Below are positions 57,402-64,000 of a DNA stretch of 64,000 nt, in pieces. The stretch lies in assembly GCA_023897205.1 (NCBI GenBank), contig JAHWDD010000003.1, positions 8,001,665 to 8,065,664 on the forward strand. Direction: 5' to 3'. The translations under genes and the position numbers were made by a program. Each line of letters starts with the position of its first letter. The stretch's first letter is position 1. Source of the stretch: Exophiala sp. HKRS030. Taxonomy: Eukaryota; Ascomycota; Eurotiomycetes; Chaetothyriales; Herpotrichiellaceae. The notes under the pieces were generated by a model that saw only the letters and a program-made list of their open reading frames with translations, did no database searches and was not told the DNA's origin.

Positions 57402-59627
57402 ATGGATCATCTGCTCGGTCCAAAGGCATTAGCAAGGTATAGTGACTCGCTCGACGAAATCCCGTGGTTCGGCCTTGATGATGGACCACTCCCTCAAGTA
57501 TCTCCTTCGAATCGTCCCCAACAGAGTGTAGCGGGCTCTAGTTTTCTCAGCTACCCAAACTTACGAGGCTTTACAGATTGGGACTTGGGTCAGATCCCAT
57601 GGTCTCAATTCCATGAGGAGAGGACTCTCTCTATGCTCCAGAGCTGGATGTTTTTCGGTCTCTGGGAATCTGTCCTTAAGCTTTCCTTGAGTCATGACAC
57701 TTTCATACAACTTCGCCATGGCCAGAAAATTCTTCGGACTCATGCACTGCGACCAATCGTGCGATCAGTCATTGAAAATGCGGCCCAATTGAGCAACTTA
57801 GAAGTGGCTTCCCTCATTTCTCATGTGCAATCTATCTGTCACCACGCCAACAAACTGTACACTAACCTAGCCTTGCATCAAGACACGGATAGCTTCGACT
57901 TGAGTGTCACTCAGAGCAAACAGGTGGATGTGATTCTTCGCATGTCTATCCTCTCGCTCGAGTACATTGAAATAAGTGTTCTTCAAAGGTTACTCGCGTC
58001 CAGTGTTTACCGTTCTGACGCATCAATATCAAACAACCATCGGATATCCATTGAACAAAAACTCCAGAACAACAATTGGTGCTCATTGTCATGGGAGTAT
58101 ATGCGCAAGCTGAACTACTCTTCAGCCGAGTTTGCAAGTCTTATCTACCGTCGTGGTGCCCCTAATCAGCACACGAAGTGTTCTCAAATAGCCTGCATCG
58201 CTCGGAATGTGGACGACTATTCCGCAATTCCTGCTCACACAAGCAGTCACTGTAGGTGCAAGTTCTGGTCTCCACCCTTACCTCGTTTATTCGAGGTTCT
58301 GGGACAGAGGGATATCGCACTACTGTCAGTCGCAGCTATATTAGACTCGGATGCCCCTCCAAGGCGCAAGATAGTGTCTTACAAACGAGGTATGAGATAC
58401 ACTGCCTTCTCCCACCTCTGGGCCGATGGTTTGGGTAGCACGTCTGAGAAAGGCCTTCCACTCTGCCAGTTGAGGCGACTCTGTGATAAAGTCGAGACAG
58501 ACTTCTTTTGGATCGATGCTCTGTGCATTCCCCAAGATGAAACGTTCAGGAAGGCCTCGATTCAGTCGATGGCAAAGATCTACCAAGAGGCCGAGATTGT
58601 CCTTGTCCTTGACGCAAGTCTACAAGAGGAGTCAAGCACATTGCTGGACATGGAGGAGCTCGTCATAAAAATATTGACATCAGACTGGAACCAACGACTG
58701 TGGACGTTGCAGGAGGCTGCCCTGTCAAAGATTCTTCAATTCGAGTGTAAGGACTCACGACTACATTTGAACACATTGCTGAGCCAATTTACTCCGTCTT
58801 GCGATGCTTATTACACACCTCTAGCTTGCCTATTTGAGATGTTGAAGAGCTTCTCAGTCGCTCGGAATAGCAGTATGACGGTTCACGGCATCGGCGATGG
58901 ACATCCCTCTGACCGTGCTATCTTCAATCTCGGAATGACCATCAATTTACTCTCCAACCGCTCTAGCAGCAGACTTTCAGACGAACCTTTTGCGATTGCA
59001 CCTCTTCTGGGCGTGGATGTTACAAGCTTGACGGACCAAATTGGAGAAGGCAGAATGGAAAAGTTATTTCTTGGTGTTGGAAACGTTACTACAAAGGCTG
59101 TCTTCTCTCATTCTCATAAGCTGGAGAAGGAGGGTTTTCGGTGGGCACCAAAGTCGCTCATCGATTCTGGTGGAGATTATGGACTCTTCCTTGAGCTCGA
59201 CAAGTTTCCCGGCGTAGTCACAGAACACGGGTTACGTGGAGAACAATTGATAATGATGTTAGAACAGGAACTTCTCATCGACACGGCAATAGATACTGAC
59301 TATCGCCTCCGCAGTACCGACGCTGAATGGGAATATCTGCTGGCTCCGTTTCCTGATATTGAAGGTGTCCCAGAGAAGCATCCAATAATGGCGATTGCGA
59401 TTTGCGCGGACTTTGGCCAACCTCTCTCATCGGAAAATCTATATGATGCCATTGGTTTGAGATCGACAGGGATCTTCAATGATAACGGAGTGCCAGTCTA
59501 CGCGCTTGAAGGCCATTTCATGCTTATGGGGCCAAATCGCATCGCAGAAGACTCGGGGGATGACAGTGAGCAGATCCAAGCTGTTCACACGAAAGCTGCG
59601 GAAGTGCTTAACATAATCATCTCGTGA
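57402..59627 (+). CDS. HET (heterokaryon incompatibility) domain protein
   Basis: Intronless, 741 residues. The HET domain spans about residues 330-445. RYTAFSHLWADGLG opens it, FFWIDALCIPQDE is the diagnostic core, then SMAKIYQEAEIVLVLDASL and NQRLWTLQEAALS. HET domains trigger cell death after non-self recognition in filamentous fungi, and many genomes hold dozens. About 50 residues upstream lies a Cys/His-rich stretch (about 253-284, HTKCSQIAC ... HTSSHCRC) also seen in other HET proteins and possibly zinc-binding. The N-terminal 250 residues are helical with no recognised domain. The C-terminal 280 residues are unassigned: no WD40, ankyrin or NACHT repeats are visible, so it is not an NLR. 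Its partner and role in incompatibility are unknown. It is divergent from srf1. Confidence 0.9.
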   Translation: MDHLLGPKALARYSDSLDEIPWFGLDDGPLPQVSPSNRPQQSVAGSSFLSYPNLRGFTDWDLGQIPWSQFHEERTLSMLQSWMFFGLWESVLKLSLSHDTFIQLRHGQKILRTHALRPIVRSVIENAAQLSNLEVASLISHVQSICHHANKLYTNLALHQDTDSFDLSVTQSKQVDVILRMSILSLEYIEISVLQRLLASSVYRSDASISNNHRISIEQKLQNNNWCSLSWEYMRKLNYSSAEFASLIYRRGAPNQHTKCSQIACIARNVDDYSAIPAHTSSHCRCKFWSPPLPRLFEVLGQRDIALLSVAAILDSDAPPRRKIVSYKRGMRYTAFSHLWADGLGSTSEKGLPLCQLRRLCDKVETDFFWIDALCIPQDETFRKASIQSMAKIYQEAEIVLVLDASLQEESSTLLDMEELVIKILTSDWNQRLWTLQEAALSKILQFECKDSRLHLNTLLSQFTPSCDAYYTPLACLFEMLKSFSVARNSSMTVHGIGDGHPSDRAIFNLGMTINLLSNRSSSRLSDEPFAIAPLLGVDVTSLTDQIGEGRMEKLFLGVGNVTTKAVFSHSHKLEKEGFRWAPKSLIDSGGDYGLFLELDKFPGVVTEHGLRGEQLIMMLEQELLIDTAIDTDYRLRSTDAEWEYLLAPFPDIEGVPEKHPIMAIAICADFGQPLSSENLYDAIGLRSTGIFNDNGVPVYALEGHFMLMGPNRIAEDSGDDSEQIQAVHTKAAEVLNIIIS

Positions 59628-60174
59628 GTTGAGGAGAGGAGGAAGACCTTTATTAGTTCCCTGAAGCGCCAAAACCATCTTGAGAATTGATCATAGCCTG
59701 ATAGAAATATGGCCGACAAGCGTCCTCTGTAGACAAGACTCCGATCTTCGATAGCCTCTTTCTTGTCAATGCTTATGACTGCACTGTGGAGCAGGTAATT
59801 TCTCCGGTCGTGGCCAGAGCTGTGGCTGAGCCACTGACCAGCTGTGGCGGAATGGTCTGTGCGAACGGCAAGCACGCGTACTAGCAACCAACATGACGTG
59901 GGTGAATCGCTCTTACTCTTTTTTGCGCATTGACACAGGCACACAGGCGAAGCAAGGTTCAACGTTCCCAATGCCTCAGGAAGCCTCCTCGACGACCCAA
60001 ATCCAATCTTTGTACAGATAACGCTCACACCTTCCATAGATCCTCGATTCCTCTTTATTGTCAGCGTCCAATATGATCTAGTCGCATTAATCCTCACAGG
60101 TATCATCCTGTGCCTTAGTTCCCTCTCGGGTGCCACTTTCCTCCTCTCCTACGAACAGAGCACCTACCATTGCC
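59628..60174. other. Intergenic, HET gene to K+/H+ exchange-related gene
   Basis: This 547-base same-strand spacer contains the downstream gene's promoter, with a pyrimidine-rich stretch just before its ATG. No repeat or additional gene seen. Confidence 0.5.
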
Positions 60175-61122
60175 ATGCGACTCTTTTTACTTCCCCTTAC
60201 TACACGACAAGCTCTTGTGTTTTGTCAACGCGCCGCCAAACCTCCCGGAGCTGAAACAAGCTACGCCGAGAAGATACAGAAGAAGGTGGTCGAAACTTGG
60301 GCAAAGTGGGAAACCGCGCAGAGTGGTTGGAAGAAACAGGTCGTCACATATGGCAACAGAGGTCTTCAGCGAATCCCTTATCAGGAATGGAGTCTCAAGA
60401 GTTTTCCGCCCTCAAATCCCAAGCTACAAGCCGAACAGCTCGCGGAAGGAAAGAAATTCGACGTCATTTACCCGGGTAATATTATGAGATCGGAAGATGT
60501 ACCCAAGGTTTTGGCAAGGTTGGCCAGGGAAAGGAAACAATTACATTGGAACCGCTTTATCGGCAGTATGGTCGCAATGCCATTCACTGTGCCATTTGCG
60601 CTGATTCCCATGTGAGTAGCTTCCATACCTTCCTCACAAGAATCATAACTGACTGTTTAGCATCCCCAATATTCCCTTCTTCTACGCCGCTTATCGATGC
60701 TGGTCTCATTGGCGAGGTAAGAGGGAGCACAAATCCGCAACCTAGGTAAATCTCTGACAACGTTTCTAGCACTCAAGGGTTCTGATCACTTGGACTTCAT
60801 CCTCGACCACCGGTTATATAAATTGAAATCCCCAGACGAAATCGAAGACCTCTATCAACAAGTCGCACCTCACTCTCCAGACTTCCACTTTGTGACTCGA
60901 AGTCAGATCGAAAATGGAACTGCTCCACCTGATCAACTGATCCTCCCCGCCGACAGCCATAACCTAGTCGCTAAGACCTTGGGCGTGCCTGAGTTGAGCG
61001 GCGAGGTTGAACGAGCTGTCTGGCAAATCGAGCGCCAGTTTGCCGCTGAGCGGAGATCACAGGCGTCATCACAAGACAGGTCTACCACCGACACGGAAAA
61101 AGACACCCCACCGAAGAAGTAG
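60175..61122 (+). CDS. Mitochondrial K+/H+ exchange-related protein (Mit_KHE1 family)
   Basis: Three exons: 60175-60611, 60661-60716 and 60770-61122. Introns are 49 and 53 nt and the product is 281 residues. The ATG is chosen inside a longer frame that opens at GTG; the N-terminus MRLFLLPLTTRQALVFCQRA is acid-poor and suits mitochondrial import. Conserved features are TSYAEKIQKKVVETWAKWE, DVIYPGNIM, a membrane segment FIGSMVAMPFTVPFALIPIIP, PFFYAAYRCWSHWRALKGS, and DEIEDLYQQV near the C-terminus. The tail is polar and Ser/Asp-rich. The yeast relative (YDL183C) is implicated in mitochondrial K+/H+ exchange. Family call is from motif order. Confidence 0.85.
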
Positions 61123-61709
61123 AAAACATCTCCCATCACTCTACGATAATGTACCGACGAAACGCGAGACAACAAAGACGAGGACTATCTGCATGTACAG
61201 TGAGAAACCAATGTAATTTATGAAGCGTTGTATTGAGAATTGAAATCCATGTCCATTCAACTCAAACTTCAGTTATCCCGTTTGTTTCTATCTGCCTCAT
61301 CCTTCTGCTGTCTGCCTCGTAAGTCCAGAGTCCAGCCCGCATTCCAGCTGCCCGAATGATCAACTATGCATATTCAATGTTCATTATACGCATCATAATG
61401 CGTGCATTATATGGTATGGTATGGTATGGTATGGCATAGTATGGTATGATGCTACATACTGTCTTCTACCGACGCCAATGAGCACGAACAAACTAACCAC
61501 GAAGTGCACGGAAAGACATCAATACACCTAATAAAGGAATTTAATTCTATACATTGTATATATAAGGAAAGGAATCAAGACTGGACCATTTCTACACAGC
61601 AACACAGACGACCAAGAGCCAGAGTGGTACTTATTATGGACCGTGTTCGATCATACTCGGTGCTGTGCTGTGTAGCGTACGGTCTACTGTCATGGGTGGT
61701 GCGTGATAT
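61123..61709. other. Convergent intergenic region, KHE1-type gene and vph1
   Basis: 587 bases carrying both 3' UTRs and the ATGGT repeat. No gene seen. Confidence 0.5.
61409..61450. repeat. (ATGGT)n pentamer repeat
   Basis: About eight imperfect copies of ATGGT in the shared 3' region. Confidence 0.8.
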
Positions 61710-64000
61710 TTAATCGATAGGCTCCTCCTCCAACAACAGCTTGAAACTGAATGGTTCAAACGGTACGCCTTCACCAATGAAATGCTTGCTCATGGCTTCG
61801 ACCCAATGGAGACGAAGTGAGTGCAACATGGCACTGGTACCTTCCATGACACAGAGCACGGCGAGGGTCAGGACGAACCAGAAGAAGAATGTCACAACGA
61901 CCATGACAACTTGAGTGCCGCCGGATGAGCCGAAGGCATTGCCTAGAGTCATGTTCCATAGAACCACGGAGAGCTGTTGATGGGCTAGAGAAAGAGCCCA
62001 AAGTCGTAGGTATGAGGCCGTGTGAGAGACGCAATTGAGACAAAATTCGATGGTATCTGCACGGAGAAGGTTATGGGTTAGTCACTTGTATCGAGAGAAC
62101 TGGATGGGGTGGATCAGATAAATAGACTTACGGATTGTTTGATGAATCATTACTTCAGAAAACTCGAATTCTTCGTGTTCTTCATCGTCAATGTTCTCTG
62201 TGATCATTGCACCTTCGTCAGTCTCATGACTAGCTCGACCATTCTGATGATGTTCCGAGTTGGCATCATCATCGTCGTCAAGAGCATGGGTAATTCTGCT
62301 GGTGTCGCCGATTCCACGATATCCTTGAGCGGTTGTCTTGCTATGTTGCCACCTCAAATAGAACGGTTTGAGAAGGAGAAGAATTGGAACATTGATAACT
62401 GCAATCAAGACCAAAACCACTTGAAGTCCAGCTTGTCCGCTGTAAAGTTGTTCGCTTTCGTCGACAGTGCCAGGCGACAAAAACATTTGAATCAACATGT
62501 TTAGAAGCGAAGGAGGATTTCGACCAATTGCAGCCCAGTCAATAGACCACTTGTAGACGATACAGAAGCTGAGATATCCGAAAATGCTCTGGAAGAAGAT
62601 CATTCCAGGAACAAAGTTACCCCAGATATCGATTGGTGATTTGAAATGACGAGCGTTAATGTAGGAGAAGGAGAGTGCATAGGTCATGTGAGCCCAACCC
62701 ATCAAGATAGATAACTTCATCTTCAAACTATTGCTGAAGAGCAAATCGTTTTCAGATCCGTGCCATGCCCAATCCACGCCGAAAGGATATCGATAGCTAC
62801 CTTTAAGGTGACCAGTTACTGTTGGACGTCCTTCTTCGGGAAACTCCCAAGCTGAGGGGAAAGGAGTGAAACCCTTAGAAAACACATCGTTGTAGACAAG
62901 ACCAGTGTACATAGAGAAAATACCCATCATCAACATGATGTATCGACCGTAGAAAGCCATGGCGAATAGTTCATCCTGCTTCGATCTCAACAGAGGTTTC
63001 TCCCAGTATATCATCGCGCTGGCGGCCAACGTCATGATCGTTCCATGACCAAAGTCACCAAACATGACTGCGAACAAGAATGGGAAGGTGACGATGGTAT
63101 ACAATCCAGGATTGACCTCCTGGTACTTAGCGGTACCATAGGCGTCGATGATTGTTTGAAAGCCTTCGGTGAATTTGTTGGTCTTGTTGTAAGTCGGTGG
63201 TGTTTTATTGGTCTTAATCTGGTTGACAATAGTTGGAACTGACAAGCCAGCACGATCATTGACATCTTGCAAAGTAGCTCGAATCTGAGGTAGAGATGCA
63301 GTAGGTACCCAAGCTTCAGCGATCAAGGTTTTTCTAGCCTGATCGTAGGAGAACTTGTTCAGAGCGTTGTAGACAGCCTTCTCTTTCTTGATGACAATGA
63401 GCCATGCAGCGAGGGATCGAGCGATGGCAGTCAACTCAGCATCGAGGGTATTCTTGGTGTTTCGAAGCACACTGGCAAGATCACTGAGACGGGTGTTGAC
63501 CTCGTGGATTTGATCGCGTCGGAGATCACTGTTCTCGTCGACATTGTAGAGATCAGCGCCGAGAGATTCAGAGATCTTTCGAATCTTCGCAATGATTTCC
63601 TTGCCATGCGCGAAGATAACGAAAACGTTCTTCCTAATCTCCTCATTTGTCTCTGGGTTGATGATAGGTTCAGGGATTTCCGACTGATTCATGTAGAGAT
63701 TACCACGGAGCGCTCTCCATAGAATACGTTCGAAAGCTCCTAGCTTCTCGCGCGGGATGACGCCTGAGACAAAGCCAATGTTCATGACAGCAAAACTCTG
63801 TTGTTGCCCGTGAGCATCGCCGTTAGCTCTGCCCTCCTCGGCCTCTGTGTTGCGGAGCAAGGGGCGTCGTCCTCATCGATACTCTGACGAATATCATCTG
63901 TTTGACCATGAGCACGATCGAAAAAACCACCGGCTTCCTTCAGGACCCAGCGCCACTCTGTCAACTCAACCTCACGCTTCTTGAGAGTTTCGTAACTTTC
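61710..64000 (-). CDS. vph1: V-type ATPase subunit a (Vph1/Stv1), 5' end outside window, one frame break
   Basis: Two exons are visible: right edge to 62132, and 62056-61710, split by a 75-nt intron 62057-62131 (GTAAGT...GCAG). About 738 residues are present; roughly the first 115 are missing. The cytosolic half includes [18 protein letters not shown]. The membrane half has [36 protein letters not shown] and, straddling the intron, [20 protein letters not shown] and [15 protein letters not shown] with the essential Arg for proton transfer. It forms the proton half-channels of the vacuolar ATPase. The frame breaks at the plus-strand G4 run 63861-63864. One extra base joins DEDDAP to [10 protein letters not shown] and keeps the exon phase consistent. 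Vph1 versus Stv1 cannot be told. Confidence 0.95.

Noticed and set aside
1..64000. CRISPR arrays, bacterial-type operons or phage elements
   Set aside because: The window is eukaryotic with spliced genes; the repeats seen are microsatellites without unique spacers.

Overview
The window is nuclear DNA from a filamentous ascomycete (Pezizomycotina). Genes are broken by short introns, mostly 45-75 nt, with GTRNGT donors and YAG acceptors. The products are recognisable fungal housekeeping and signalling proteins on both strands, separated by long, simple-sequence-rich intergenic DNA. Eurotiomycetes (Chaetothyriales-like) is my best guess from protein flavour, but the rank below Pezizomycotina is inference.

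Layout. 1-4.6 kb: the 3' end of an S10 serine carboxypeptidase, a mitochondrial rhodanese protein (-) and a four-TM membrane protein (-). 4.6-11 kb: gene-poor, with one small Cys-rich ORF. 11-12.8 kb: dicarboxylic-type amino acid permease (+). 14.7-22.7 kb: a compact core block of a HAD phosphatase (-), the kinetochore subunit Fta4 (+), Sec62 (-), Mtc6 (+) and an NmrA/isoflavone-reductase-like protein (+). 23.2-28 kb: a Ser/Pro-rich protein (-) and an alpha/beta-hydrolase (-). 29.6-37.9 kb: the stress MAP kinase Hog1/SakA (-) and a group III G-alpha (GpaB/Gna-3 type, +), transcribed divergently across about 5.6 kb of low-complexity DNA. 41.6-53.3 kb: glycogen phosphorylase (+), Avl9 (+) and cullin-1 (-). 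54.3-64 kb: a cupin (+), the Srf1 phospholipase D regulator (-), a HET-domain protein (+), a mitochondrial K+/H+ exchange-related protein (+) and the V-ATPase subunit a (-, running off the right edge).

This looks like core chromosome arm rather than an accessory island. I see no operon-like cluster, no biosynthetic cluster, no transposase or reverse transcriptase ORF, no CRISPR and no convincing tRNA or rRNA. There are functional echoes (Hog1, G-alpha and glycogen phosphorylase all belong to stress and carbon signalling; Sec62, Avl9, Srf1 and V-ATPase to the secretory or vacuolar system), but nothing in the sequence shows that they are co-regulated.

Two window-wide signals stand out. First, seven genes, several of them expected to be essential or highly conserved, contain reading-frame breaks at short G/C runs. 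Eight sites in six genes are each explained by exactly one missing base, and adding one base per site makes each complete spliced CDS a multiple of three. The seventh gene (rhodanese) has a break at a G5 run with a different offset. This looks like homopolymer under-calling in the assembly, not gene decay. Second, the 9-mer TACGGAGTA (or its complement TACTCCGTA) occurs at least 12 times, always outside genes and 7 times in the hog1-gpaB interval, against about 0.5 expected by chance.
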